The notes: a model not told the origin generated them from the sequence alone. A DNA stretch of 64,000 bases from Epiperipatus broadwayi (GCA_028023455.1 JAQFVV010012498.1:436001-500000); one strand, 5' to 3'; shown: positions 26,301 to 39,393, numbered from the stretch's first letter. Made by a program: numbers and translations.

Positions 26301-29300
26301 TCTATAAATTTCTTTTAAAGTTGCCTCTTAAGTCGTGGCGAAATGAAGTATATCAAAATCAAAGTGATTTATTGTTTAGTTATCCCTTTTAATGTTGATA
26401 ACCCGCTCGATTTAAAGCGATTCCCTTTTTAACAGCGAATTCCTAAACGTACGCAATATTTTACAAACCCATGTTTTAATTATTGATTTATTTGTTAGTC
26501 GTTTCACGTTAAAGCATTATATAATTAATAGACCATATTGTAGACATATAAATCAAATATTCATTTGTGAAAGATATTATTTGGTGTTTATAAAATATTA
26601 ATTTTATTAATAATAAATTAGTGCATCTAATAGCAATGAGTTATATATAGTTTACAAATCACTACCTCATTGGCACATAGATCTTCCCCGCCTATATTGA
26701 ACGAAGCATTTAATTAATGTTGAATAATGTTTTCCAAATATTAGAAACTAGTAAAGAAAGTAGCTTTATCATGTTAACCAATTATGTAATTATATTAAAC
26801 AGTATTGTAAAACAAACCTGTAGTCTATATTGCTTTTATTATTATTAACCCCAGATATTGTATTGCTGATTTGATGGCTTAAACACACATACTTATTAAA
26901 TTCTTATCCTAGTTAGACAATTTATTTATGAGTTTGCTTATTCATTTATATATAAATTCCATTAGTAAAGTAAAGATCTGTGATGACAGTAGTTTTAAGT
27001 AATTTATCTGGGTTTCTCATGTAAATCTCCGTGAGCTAGCGGGCCGTACAAAAGGAGTTTGTGCGTAATAATAATACTATGTATTGTGTAGATATGATAA
27101 AGGAGTTCAAAGATATGTAAAATGTGAGTGATATCCTAAACTGACCGGTACAATATGTATGTATATAATTAAACACAAAAATAAACTTAAGACAAATCAA
27201 TGTTAGACATTAACAGGATTAAAATAATTTGGAAAATTATAAATCACATATATTAATTATTTAAATTTTGTTAGTGAAATATCATACCAGCAGAATTTGA
27301 ATTATTAAATAGTATTATAAATTTCCTAGCATCAGAAATCTCAGCAGTGTCTATAGCAAAGATAAAGTAAAAAATGTTTATCTTATTTGACCAACTGATG
27401 AAATTTTCATGATTTTTCCAAGTTTGTAAGTAAATTCTACATTGATTCCCAGTAGAAATAAATATTAAGTATTTCAAAAATAATTTCTATGTAAGAATGA
27501 GGCAAATGGATCAGCTTAAAAATATATCTAATTAGTCAATGCTTGATGAGTGAACTTGAAAGAGACGCATTAAGGAATTGATTCAAACAAATTTTCTTTT
27601 AATCACATATCTTACAAAGGAGTCCTGGCAAACATCTGATAAATTAGAGTTTGTGCTATTTAGTTCTGCCAGTACTTCTGCAGCAAAATTACATTTTTCC
27701 AAGATTAACCTTTTAAGTGAAAAATGTGATCCAACAACACTGTCTTTAAAAAAAGCGCATTTTTGAGTGTGTTTAAAAAAACATTCAACCTTAATTTTTT
27801 TTAAGGCTATTTGTTTAAAAAATGTATTTATTTAATACTTCTATAATTATATATTTCAAAATTAAAATTGAAAGTAAAAAAAAAAATATTTTAAAACATT
27901 TTCATAAAATATTAAAAAAAAAATTTTCATTTAGATATTTATTTTTTTATATCATAAATGTAACTGATCTTTATATTATAAACTTTAAAAAAATAATAAT
28001 AAAATAATTATTACCTTTATTAATAGTTATAATTCAAGTTTTAAAAATGCTTATATAAGTATTTTTTGCCAAAATGCATAAAATAAGATGTCTGACAGAA
28101 AAAAGTAACTCACTGAAATTTAAAAAAATTAAAGGTATACATGCAAATGTTTTCTTTTCTTTTGGCTCTATCTCTTAATGAAAAATGTAATTAAAATGTC
28201 AAAATTTTGTGAAATGAATACATAAACTGCAAATTAAATGAGAGTATTAATTGCAACAAACACTGTCACAGTGATTCTTTGTACAGAAAATGATTTTGAT
28301 TCTTCCTTGTAAATTTCACATTAGAGTGCCACTTCTGGAGCTATTCACTGATTATGATTTTTACTTGTATAGCATTTGAACAGACTGTATGACTATAGTG
28401 AATATTTGCAAATAAACAGTAAAAATTACATACTTTAGTTGTTTTTTAATTAGTAAATGGCAAATTATAAACTTTTATTAATTCAAGGATTAAATTACAG
28501 AAGTCAAAGTGCACTTCCTCACATTTTATTTCTCAAACAGAAATGATTGCAAAATATATTTTTGTTTTCAGATTAACTTCGAGAATTTGAAAGATGAAAA
28601 AGAAAAAAGTTATGTTATTCTATTTAATATAAAAAATGACCATTGTTTTTTTTTATTTCCTTAAATATATTTACAGCTTTTACAATTTTTTCATTGTTTT
28701 AGTTATGCTTAAAATTAATTTTAATAATATTTTTGTTAAAAAAATAGTTTTATTTTAATAAAATACCAAATTAAAGATTATATATACAGAAAAATTAAAT
28801 TTTGCAAAGTTAGCTTGGATTTAATTATATTACCTAGCCACAGAGAGGTTAATAATTTCTTGCTGACAGCAGTTACTAGTAGAAATAGTCTGCAATAATT
28901 CTCTGTCTTACTCTTGCTGGTAACTATCATTAGCAATTGCTTAACTTCTAACTATTTAAGTAATAAATGTCTTCTCAATTATCTGTGCCAGTTTTTAAGA
29001 TATTTTATCTTTTCAATTCCTTTGTTTTTTAAAAAAAAAAAAAAAAATCAAAAATTACTTTTAAATAGACAATAACATATTATATTCTTGTGGGGTTTGA
29101 CTTTTATTTTTCAGTTAGAAATAATCGGTCAGTGCCTTATATTCAAAACTAATATTTAATTACAATCAAGAAAAAAAAACTAAGTTTCTTTTATATATAA
29201 AATCATATAAATTAGTTTTGTTGTCAATCCAATTAAAGATTTTTAAAATATAAAAAAAAAAACTAAAAAGTTTTTCTGATAATCCAACTCTTTATATAAC

Positions 29301-29345
29301 TTGTTGCATTATTATTATCTTGTCATGAGATCTAAATGACTAATA
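23351..29345. other. Six kilobases of intron, no gene established
   Basis: A C12 run at 24883-24894. From about 24,940 to 27,150 the sequence is less AT-rich, with scattered CpG (for example AAGTCGCGACCTC near 26135). That resembles either a regulatory/promoter island or a different, old repeat. Overlapping 60-codon frames at 26063-26318 on both strands have no match I recognise. The remainder is AT-rich. Confidence 0.4.
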
Positions 29346-30373
29346 CACCTAGGTCTCATTTTATGCGGTAGATAGGTTCCACAGAAAACCCGCATTAAAA
29401 AAAATTGTACAAAAAGAGACTTAATTTACCTTGAAAAATTGGGGATGAGTGCTGTAATTTTCAGAATTTGCATAAAAGCAAAGCAACAAAGAAAAATTAC
29501 TTTAAAATTCGCATTAAAAAAATAAGCAAATAAAGTATGACTAATAAACAATTTCAAATATTTGAAAAAAATTGGTACACAACAAACATTTTTTACTTTT
29601 TTTTAATAACTACAGTATTTAATTTGACATTTTTTCATACGTATTTTTTGACAATATGTGGTTCGTTTGTAAACTGGTAAGAAATCAGATTCGTCAATGT
29701 GATGCGATGTAGCTTCTCTGTGAACAATGTCAAGAATCTCTCAGCAATTATGCCCAGAGAAATTTGTTAGCCACTTTATTTTCCATTCCCCACTCTAAGT
29801 TTTCCCATATTCTGCTCCATTCCATTTACACAACTAGTGCCAATTTCAGTCTTGTGCTGTGTTAATGGTTTTCTGTTGACAACTGATTTTTACTACTGAA
29901 ATAAATTTTAAATGTTCACATTTTGTTTTTATATTAAAAAAATGATATCGCAATCAAAACAAAAAGATTATATATTATCATTAGAAATATTATTTTCAGT
30001 TTATAAATCAATAAAAATCTTCGCTATTTATTTCTGTTATACCTAAGAAAATACGTTTTAAAAGTTTAAAATTTTTGAATATTTATTGCGATATTTTTAT
30101 ATGTAAGTATAAATCTATTATTATTATTTACTCATTAGTATAAGTAAATTATTTATTCTAAATACAGCTTCAGGCCATATTCACATTAGCTGCTAATATA
30201 ATGTTATATTTTTGAAAAAAAAAAAAGTATTTCAAGTCAAAATAAGTTATTAATAATTTAAATTTCTTGATATCTAATAAATATAGTGAAATATGAAAAA
30301 TATTAAGAAGAAACATGAATCGCATAACTTCAAAATCGCATTAAAATAATCCGCATAAAACGAGATTCAGGTG
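29346..30373 (-). mobile_element. Pogo/Tigger-like TA-flanked inverted-repeat element, copy 1
   Basis: A 1028-base element with ends CACCTAGGTCTCATTTTATG and, on the opposite strand, CACCTGAATCTCGTTTTATG, flanked by TA (29344-29345 and 30374-30375). The subterminal block GCGGTAGATAGGTTCC matches GCGATAGATAGGTTCC of copy 2 at its other end, so the two copies are in opposite orientations. On the minus strand near 29680 a DESDFLPVYKRT frame matches the corresponding region of copy 2. The coding content is decayed and the element is non-autonomous in its present state. Confidence 0.7.
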
Positions 30374-30375
30374 TA

Positions 30376-33300
30376 TATATTCATGGCAAGGTTTATAAAC
30401 AAACAAACAAAAAAAGATTATAATTCCTATCTATCCAGAATGTAATTATATGAATGCTTATTAATTATAAAAACAATATATGTGATACTGATTCTGAATT
30501 ATATGCTTCATACTTTCAAACAATGTCTATGAAAATTGCTTTATAAAACAAATTTGTAGTTACATTTAAAACTAGGTAAAGCTGCCAGATCTATTCTTTA
30601 AAATTAATACTATGATACTAATATTGCCGAGTTACAATTTAGAATTTAACTACAGTAGTTATTATATTGCAAAGAGCTTTTTAGGACTATACTTTTAAAA
30701 TAGTTAAACCTTTAACAATCAACTGGCTGAACTACAGTCTTCAAAAAGCATATACTGTTCGATGTACCAAGATTAAAATTTTGCAAGGATATTGATTGCA
30801 TTTTTTAAAACTTTGAAAAATGATTTAGAACTAAGTGTGATCAGAAATTAATGCTTATTGAAAGAGAAATGTATGGACATGACAAAAATTAACAGTTAAA
30901 TAATTCAAAAATACATTGGAACAAATCTTTGCAATGGCCAATGATATGTAAACACTTCAATCTATGAAGGCATATGTCATGAACTTCTCAAGCAGAATAT
31001 TTATAGGCATTTAAAAGTGAATACTACAAAAAAGTTATATAATCAGACAAATCAGTAATACCTTTTCCATGCAATACAAAACTTTATGCCTAGACATCAC
31101 TAAAAAAAAATAAAAAAAATCTATGAACTAGATTGTCATGGTTTGGAAATCATTCTAAATAAACATAAAACCATAGCAGATTATTTAATAATTAAATTCT
31201 ATCTACAAATACTGTTTAAAGATATCATAATCTTTCACAATGACTATTTCACACACAATTATGTATACATCAGATATTTACTGCATTCATATATTTATTT
31301 ATTAGTTTCTTCCATCTAAATAAAAGCTAGTTATCTAATAAACAGTTTTGGAAGTATGAATATGTATATTGCATTACTATGTATGTGTTACTGACTGCTC
31401 AGTATTTATATAAAACTAGGAATGAAAATAGATGTCTCTGATACATATAAATCATAATAAGCAATCTTTAAACTGGAATAAATACACTGTATGAAAAGAT
31501 GTAATCAATTATTTTGAATAGCTTTAAGTATCCAAATCTTTTTAAAGAGAATAAATATTATTTAAAACATAAACTTTCTGTAGCTACAGTACTTTTCTTT
31601 TTAAAGATTTAATTGTAAAATATGGTCATATTACATATTTTGCCATTGTTCAGATAGTCTTGTGACATGCAGACAGACTTCAAAATAATATTAGTAAACT
31701 CCTAACTCATAAACCACAATATAAACAATGAATAAACTCATTGGATACCAAATAGAAGTGCAGATTAAGATTCTGCAACTGATTTCTAGTTAAATGATCT
31801 TTTTTTTTTATCAGATCTGCATGTGCTATACTTTTAATTCAGCAATCAACTTTGTTATTTAAGTTGAGGGATTGAAAATTCAAATTTCTTAAGTTTTTAA
31901 ACCTAAGATAACTAACTAGTATATATAGGACTGATACATTGCTTACATTGTGAAGTCATCAAAGTAGAGTTATTTGTTTAACAAGTAATCTCTGTATACA
32001 TAATCAAAAAGATATCTATTATTATAAAATTGTAAATGTGAAAATATTGATAGTCAAAATCCTTTCTGGTCTAAAATAAAAATATTAACAACATCCAATT
32101 TCTTAAGAGGATCTAAAATGCATTATAGTTCAATGGCAGACTTGATAATTAAGAAAAGATTAATTTGAATGCTAATGATTAATTATCATTGATTAATCCA
32201 AGCCAAATATAAGGTGAATGGAACTCCAAGCAGCAGTAATGTAACTAGGATTTTGATGAACTTCTGCAAAAATTGCCAGAGGCCTCCATAAAGGCAAAAC
32301 AAAAAAAGCAAAATAGATTAAAAAAAGACTGATAAATAAAAAAAATCTTTACACAGTTACAGCAAAACTAACTCGATACTTAATGTCATATTTTCTATTG
32401 TTCTTTATTTTTTTATGTTTTTCTATATAATATTTTTACATAATATTTATATCCTAATTTGGATTATGGATATGTAAAGTAAATTTATTACAATGTCCAA
32501 GTGTTTTTGTAAAATTTATAATAATTTTGTTATATATAATGTGAGATGGGGACTTTTAATCATCAATTAATTATTGGTTTTTATCTAAAGTTTATTATTT
32601 CAACCTAATGATTATAAAGATTAATTACATTTTGTTTGATCATACTGCTTGTACCATTGAGTATATGATTATATAACTATTATAAGTGGATGGTGAAATA
32701 TAATTTTTTAATGTTGTTCTAATAAAGAAAAAATAGGTGCAAACTTAATATACAAATGTTAAATATTATTTTCAATATGTCCAATAGAACTTAACACACT
32801 GCCAAGAATAAATGATAACACATACTTGACATAAATAATAATGCATAGCAAAAACTAATATAAAATAATGTGTCACTGACTAGAAAATACTTCTCTTATT
32901 TCTTTAGTCACTTCCGTATTGCTCAGAGAAAATTATCACAATCGTAGGATCATAGGCTTAAAGTTATTTTATTATTTCTTTAATTAAATAATAGAGATAA
33001 AAAGATATATAGGTACATATGGTATTTATGTTAGTGAAAAATATTTGATTCAAAATTATAAAAAATCTTTAGCTTCAACATTGTTTTTAAATCTGAAAAT
33101 ACATCTAATTTTGCTAAAAATACATTCAGTAGTAGATTTTATTTTTATTATAACAGGATATCTATTTTATCTGTTCCTGCTATTGATATCTTTTTTCTGA
33201 AAATATAGAAAAATGATTAAATTAGCTAAAATGTTCCAAATTTCTATTATTATTTCATACTAAATTGCTTGCATTTTTTTAAAAATCTGATCTTCAAATT

Positions 33301-34498
33301 TGCAGGAAAATGATACAAACTGCACATGTACAAAATGCAACTCTATTAGCTAAAATACAAATATACAGTAAGTTGTTTTAAAATATGTTTTATTATTTTA
33401 TTGTTTAATTTCACTGCAAGGGTGACATAAGAAATTCAGGAAAAATGAATTGCAATTAAGCATTACATCTTAAAAATTAAATTTGCTATTTTTTTTTTTT
33501 TACATTATTCTATGATTGAAAATAAGCAAAATATTTAAAATTGAAACTTTTGACAATTTTCAGTTTATTTAAAATATTTCAAAAACTTGAAATTATTCGA
33601 TTTTGGAAATGCCATTTAATTATGCTTGTAATTCAAAACATTTTTGATAATTTAATTTTTTTTTTTTTTTTCAAATAATGAATGTCAAAGTAAGTATAGA
33701 TAAAATATACACTTCATATAATGATTTTTAATATTAATTATAAAATATTCAATAATTTTACAATTTATAATTACTTATTTAAATTCATTATAATTGCCAA
33801 TTGTTATCTGGTTTTGAATAAAGAAAAAAACCATCTATATGTTAACAATAATAGTACAAGGTTCACAATTTACTATTAATAATCTTTCCTTTCTTCTTTT
33901 GTAAAAATCAGTGATCAGGTCTCAAAATTATTTATTTTTATGTTAGTTTAATTAATGTTAAAATTTATATTATTTTATAGTTCATTTAACATTCAATTGT
34001 AAACTATTTAATTTTGATTAATTAAGATTTAATAGATGTGATCTTAAAAAATAGTGATAAAAATTTTTACAAAATTCAAAAGGACAATGCTTAATCTGAG
34101 TAAATTAGTTTTAAATCTATTTAAGGATAATGAATTTGAGAAATATGCAATTTCCTTCTATTCGGCATTGTCATAAAGGAATTTGTTAATATAAATTAAT
34201 TAGATCGGAATTCAATAATTGTAGTAATCAAATGTGACTTTTCAAAAACTATTTTTAGGAAATTGTTGCCGAGGAAAAGATTCTAGAAATTTAAAAAAAG
34301 AACAATAGTAGAGACTCTTTAAAAGCTTCAGTTTTTTTTAATAAAAATTATTATTCTGAACTTCAAAAGAGAAAGAAAACAAGGAAACACCAATCTGTTT
34401 TAGTTTTGTAAAGACAGTTTTTGAATTTCCTTATAGTATTATTCTAAATGCTGTAAATAAATTAAGCAAGGATGCAACAGAAATGGACCACAGCAGTC
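30376..34498. other. Intron, nothing recognised
   Basis: Uniformly AT-rich with A and T homopolymers. No open frame above background and no inverted or tandem repeat of note was found. Confidence 0.5.
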
Positions 34499-34675
34499 TT
34501 AATAACCAATATGCACTGCTAAACTTTTAATAATGAATTTCTCTCTTTGGGCAAGTCTTTGAGCACTCACATGAAGCCAAATCCTTAGTGAACTAACCAC
34601 CTGCAGTGATCCGATATCAACTCCGGCATAGACAAATTTCAATGGATCCCAATAAGAATCAGGATATATACTCAT
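34499..34675 (-). other. Open, protein-like minus-strand frame, no family
   Basis: About 58 codons without a stop, containing YWDPLKFVYAGVDIGSLQVV and SAQRLAQREKFI. Less AT-biased than its neighbours. No start or splice sites frame it convincingly. Most likely an eroded transposon ORF. Confidence 0.25.
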
Positions 34676-34773
34676 TTAGAATTTATATAAAGAAAATGTT
34701 TGCTACTCATCATAGACTACAGTAAATTAAAGTGAATTTTTATCCTAATTCAGTAAGCCATATGTGATATTTT

Positions 34774-34801
34774 GTTGTTGTTGTTATTAGTGATGATGAT
34801 G

Positions 34802-34837
<36 letters not shown>

Positions 34838-34855
34838 ATCATCATCATCATCAAA
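34774..34855. repeat. Compound self-complementary microsatellite
   Basis: (TTG)n, then GATGATGATGATTA, then an uninterrupted (TTA)n run of about twelve units, then AACATCATCATCATCATCA. The GAT and ATC flanks are complementary, so the locus can fold with a TTA loop. Confidence 0.85.
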
Positions 34856-35874
34856 TTCTATACAGTGTTACTAATGTTTAGAGTTAATTTTATGTAACTG
34901 GTTTTATGTTAAGATATAATTATATAATTCATATTTCTATTAAATATGGATTTTTTTTGTCATCTGAAAAACTGTGATAATGAAGGACAAATGAGTGAGC
35001 CTTTTAAAGTTACACATTGGACAGTAAATGCACATGTTATAATGTCTAGATTTTTAGTCTTTTTTTGATTTTAAAAGAAAAATTTATTTTCCTCTTTGAG
35101 TTTTGCAATCAGCAGCAAAGGCTAAATAAATAATAAAAAAGAAAAATTCAATATACTTTTTTTTTTCAGCATAGTTATAGTTAATTAAATTTTCAAGTTA
35201 TAATTCCGTATTTCATATATATGTGTGAGCGATAGATTAGAAAGAAAAATTACTTAAGCTTATACTATTATCATAGCATTTGCATATTAAGCAGGGTTTC
35301 GCTACAGAGCATGTGTTCATAAGGACAGCTCATTTGTAAGTCCTGTTGATACATATTTATTTATTACTAAGAATTGTGTTTTCCTTTTGCATTTCCCATT
35401 ATGTCTTAATGGAGCCTATTGAACTGTGGTCAGTTACATTGCTACTATACTACAGTAGTACTTAAACGAGAAAATAGCTTGACATCAGGTAGATTACTTT
35501 TAGATAAGTTAAGCTTTGGAACAGATTCCTATGTATTATATTAATGATCTGATATATGTGGATTATTTAGAATTTAATATTCTTTATCTTTTATTTCTTG
35601 TGGTTGGTGACATGATTGCACCACATTCATATTATAAAAATGAATTTTGTATAAGCTTAAGATTTTATTAGAATCAGCAAAAGTTGAAATAAGAGTGAAA
35701 GTCTTTAGTTTGTGTACATTTATAGAATTATCATTTAATAAAGTTGTTTTATTATTTCATTCCTTAAGTGAAGCTTAAATTATGTGGAAATACTGATTTC
35801 TTTTAAAAATAATAAATTCACTCAATTGTATAAAAGAAGTGCATATCTATATGTATTGGTGTATTTTTTTTTAA

Positions 35875-36093
35875 TTGTATTTTTCATACATCTATTGGAT
35901 ATATAAATTTACATTTTGTTTTAACAATCATATCATATATAGTATTTGCCTGGCATTTATTGATGCTACCTACCTTCCAATTGTTTTTTGGACGAAAGAT
36001 TTCCATCTTATCTTCGATCTCATCATGCTGGATAAATTTACCTCTCTAGACAGTACCATTAACCCATTAATATGTATTGCATCACAAAAATAA
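35875..36093 (+). other. Frame resembling the TM6-TM7 end of a rhodopsin-class receptor
   Basis: A 72-codon plus-strand frame. It contains CLAFIDATYLPIVFW followed by LDKFTSLDSTINPLICIASQ. The spacing of a hydrophobic segment with an LP, a short loop, and (N/D)STxNPxI is like helices 6-7 of class A receptors, and one frame later a short basic tail could follow. The CWxP signature is absent and no upstream helices are found. Retro-copied fragment or coincidence; weak. Confidence 0.18.
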
Positions 36094-36650
36094 TTTTCTA
36101 GGCTGTTAAACGTTTAGTGGCACCCTCATGTGGTCGATATACAGGAAGACTGTCCAGTACAATTAATAATCATTACATTTTTCTTTTGTGAAAAATCAGT
36201 GAACACTTCTTTAGTCTTTTTAATAAATGTTTAACTTTAGTTCTAGTTTCTTGCGTTTATCTGACAACTCTCATAACATTTATTTCTAGAAATGCTAAAA
36301 CATTATTTGCAAAAACACAGATGACATAAATAATGTCCATTTATTTTTATTCAATCTTAGTCTCTCATTCTAATCCACAAAATACTTGCAAAACCTATAT
36401 ATATATCGAATCACCTTTTGTTCACTCTTATAATATTAGTCTTCTTAGTATCACTATATAATCTAATAACTGCTATTGTATTTTGATAAATATTTTCCAA
36501 AATATAATATCCTATATCTATATCTTAATATTCCAAGGTTTAATCATATTGAAAATGTTTATAAATCAAATCCTTCTTCATTATCTACAAATCCAAAGCA
36601 TAGTGATAACTTCACATGATCACCATTTCTTATGCTTGCTCATAACTGTT

Positions 36651-37229
36651 GTTAAAATGGGCAAAACTCTCCAAACAGTAGTGCTACTCAGTGCAAGCTA
36701 GAGTAATCAATGGATGCCCAAGCCTTGTGCATAAAATCCCTATCTAATGCCTACTCATCAAATATCCCCAGACTAGTTTATAGCTTGTGGTTTTCATCAG
36801 TGAGGAGCCTTGGATCTGACAGCACTGTATCTAGATCTTAGGATCTAATAGGATAATGGTAGCTATGGTTATTAAAGAACCAAACACACCAAACTGTATG
36901 GGTACTGAACTGAGTTCAGACCTATATGATTATATAAGCTAATGAGTTTGGATTGAAAATATTATTGTGTTATAATTTTAAACTCATAGTTTTGTAGTTG
37001 AGATAAAAAAGTGGCTGCTGGAAGGTTGCATTAGATCCTAAGATCTAGATGCAGTGCTCTCAGATCCAAGGCTCCTCACTAATAAAAGCCACAAGCTAGA
37101 AACTAGTGTGGGGATATTTGATGGATAGACATTAGATATGGATTTTATGCACAAATCTTCTGGCATCCACTGATTACTCTGGCTTGTAGGGAGTGGCACT
37201 ACTGTATGGAGAGTTTTGCCTGTTTTAAC
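36651..37229. mobile_element. Long foldback element, family copy 2
   Basis: A 579-base inverted repeat. Arms 36651-36852 and 37028-37229 match over about 200 bases (ends GTTAAAAtGGGCAAAACTCT and reverse complement; inner blocks GAGGAGCCTTGGATCTGA and ATCTTAGGATCTAAT on both sides). The loop is about 175 unpaired bases. CATAGTGATAA occurs at about 36599 and again right after the element at 37229, a possible target duplication if the element starts near 36610. Related to 21345-21589, which looks like an internally deleted version. No ORF of known type. Confidence 0.7.
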
Positions 37230-38889
37230 ATAGTGATAATTCATACTTATTTACTGTCTTAATATTTAAATGAGATCTACTGTATTAAAACCATTTTTAT
37301 ATCCAGTTTGTTCTGATAATTGATTTGGGATTCATAAGATCATTTCAAGGGAATTTCCTTTATCAGTTGATTTAAGTATGTAACAGCTAGCTAATATTTA
37401 GCTGATTCTAATTATAGATAATGAATATTTTTTACTTGCTTTATGTTTAAAACATTATATACATTATTGAATATCACCTTACAATGAAATTACTAGAGGA
37501 TTCTTCAATGTTTTGATTCATAGCAAATTTAATACATTAATATTATTGTTTTCTAAACTGTGTTCTGCAGGATAATAATGATTCACAAGAAATAAACAAA
37601 TATTCTGAAAAAAAAATTATTAAAATTAATAAGGTTTAAATTTTTTATGTGCAAAACAATAGAAAAGTTTTGTCACCAACCATAGTTTCTTTTTTTGTAA
37701 TCAAATGTTTTTTTTTTATCTGCATATTATTTATGCCCTAACCATATATCTTAGACCATCGGACTTTGTTTATATAAAAAAAAATATTCTTTGCAATCTA
37801 ATTTCCACGGGATTTGCAAGAATACCTCAAGAAAATTTTTGGAATTCAAAAAAATATGACTTTTTGCTGGCTTATTAATGATTTCTAATTATTTTTTCAC
37901 AATAATTATATAAAAATTATTTAAAACCAAAACAATACACATATACACTTTGATTTTGTTCTTCTATATTTTATTTTTAAAAATAGAAGTTAATGAGTTT
38001 GATCTTAAAGTTAACAAAGAAAAGTATGACAGTAAAATGACAATGCCTTCTGACATTGATCAGTAACATCATCACCTACCATTATCCACACCGTGTTATA
38101 ATATTTTTGAGATATTTTAAAAATTATAAAGCAATTGTATTGCTTTACAGCAGAATTTGATAGACTTATCAGAGATTAACATTTTAAAAAATAAATTTTG
38201 AAATAAAAAAAGCCTTCATTGATTTTCTAAAGATTGTTTTCTTCCAGACTGTTGAATGATGTTTTATGTTCTTCGTTTTCATTATAATTTATTTTTTCAA
38301 TATTTGTAAAGTTCAAATATAATTTTTTTTAATGTTTTGCATTTATAAAATTAAATTTCCAAAGAATGAAGTTCAATTTATTAAGTTTTAGTATAAAGTA
38401 AAGATTTTATGCAAAAATGAAAGCTTGACCATTGACAAAAACTGCCATCAGGACTAACAATAGAAAATTACAACTTGTAAAAAATTTAAATAAAAATTAA
38501 TTAATATTTTAGGTACATAGTTTTAAACTTATTTTTAATTATTTTTATTATTGGGTCATTTGCCTTTATCAGAAAGACAGACTGCTTTTATGACATTACC
38601 AATCTATTTGGTGATGATTTTTAAAGATAGCTAGAGAATAACTGCTTAATTATTGAAGTAGTGATAGAAATTAATAATGATTGGTATAGAAAATCCTCAT
38701 ATATAGATACTTCATATGTGGGTGAAAGATTGTACATATATAAAATTTTAAAAAATGGCAAAAGCAGCATGCTAATAATAATTATATTCTCAGAATTTTT
38801 AGAGGTATTTCATGCTTATCCACTTTTGTGTGTATAAATGCACACACATATAATAAGAGGATATATAAACACAACATAAAATACTCATT
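37230..38889. other. Intron, nothing recognised
   Basis: AT-rich sequence between the foldback element and the exon-proximal tandem repeat. No gene or element seen. Confidence 0.5.
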
Positions 38890-39065
38890 TCTACAAGAAA
38901 AGTGATATCAGTACACATAACAGCATATATAAACACATAACATTGCAAAATACTCACAACATAAAATACACATTTCAACAAGAAAAGTTATATCAATGCA
39001 CACATAACAGCATATATAAACACCTAACATTGCAAAATACTCACGTTTCATCAAGAAAAGTGATA
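38890..39065. repeat. Tandem duplication spanning an FRMD4 exon end and donor site
   Basis: Three imperfect units (AAGAAAAGTGATATCA-type anchors at 38895, 38980 and 39053; spacings 85 and 73). In minus-strand sense the unit reads TATCACTTTTCTTG, then the donor region, then ATTTTGCAATGTTATGTGTT and TATATATGCTGTTATGTGT. The unit nearest 39053 contains the genuine exon end and GTGAGT donor. In the other two the aligned donor position reads ATGTGT and ATGAGT. Unit 2 has about 16 extra bases ending in an intact GTGAGTATTTTGC. Confidence 0.85.
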
Positions 39066-39139
39066 CCAAAATATTCTTTTTCTTTGAGGTTGAAATGGGA
39101 AGCCACTATATCTAAAAGCTCCCTTGCATAAAGTTTTGG
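39045..39139 (-). CDS. FRMD4A: FRMD4 exon, FERM lobe F1 continuation
   Basis: A 95-base minus-strand exon. Acceptor TTTTCAG precedes CCA, and donor GTGAGT follows GAAAC. It encodes PKLYARELLDIVASHF, then NLKEKEYFGI and ends in LDET. The blocks ELLD-VASHFNLKEKEYFGI are the most conserved part of the FRMD4 FERM F1 lobe, and human FRMD4A has the same residues directly after its QPKL segment. With the 58160-58225 exon this gives an uninterrupted 53-residue N-terminus. The exon ends with two bases of a Thr codon, so the next exon must supply one base; in FRMD4 it should encode a GHLNWLQL-like segment. I could not find that exon further along the minus strand in this window. The last bases of the exon and its donor lie inside a local tandem duplication described separately. 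Confidence 0.93.
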
Positions 39140-39393
39140 CTGAAAACAAAAAAAAAAAAATCAATAAATCTTAAATTGTATATACAAATATATTCGTAAT
39201 GCATTTATATTGTAATGGAGATACTATATACATTCTAACCTACAAACATTTATAATTTGATAATAATGAGAATGAGCACCATGTAAGCTAGATATTTATT
39301 GTACAACCAGGTAAATACCACTTATTAATCCAGTTACAATGATCTTATAGCCTGGTAATCAAGGTAAATGTACAAATTATGAATGATTTAAAT

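Larger units (their letters stand above)
1..39044 (-). other. Downstream FRMD4 intron (partial), no further exon recognised
   Basis: Everything left of the 39045 donor is interpreted as the next FRMD4 intron, because the FERM domain is incomplete at 39045. No GHLNWLQL- or LYFCVRFY-like exon could be found on the minus strand. The interval carries many transposon remnants in both orientations. An intron longer than 39 kb is plausible beside a 19 kb neighbour. A short, divergent or assembly-missing exon cannot be excluded. Confidence 0.55.

Noticed and set aside
26063-26318. Overlapping 63-64 codon frames on both strands (TLRFRRSQPGERV and its antisense)
   Set aside because: Mutually overlapping frames with no known motif; kept only as part of the compositional island.
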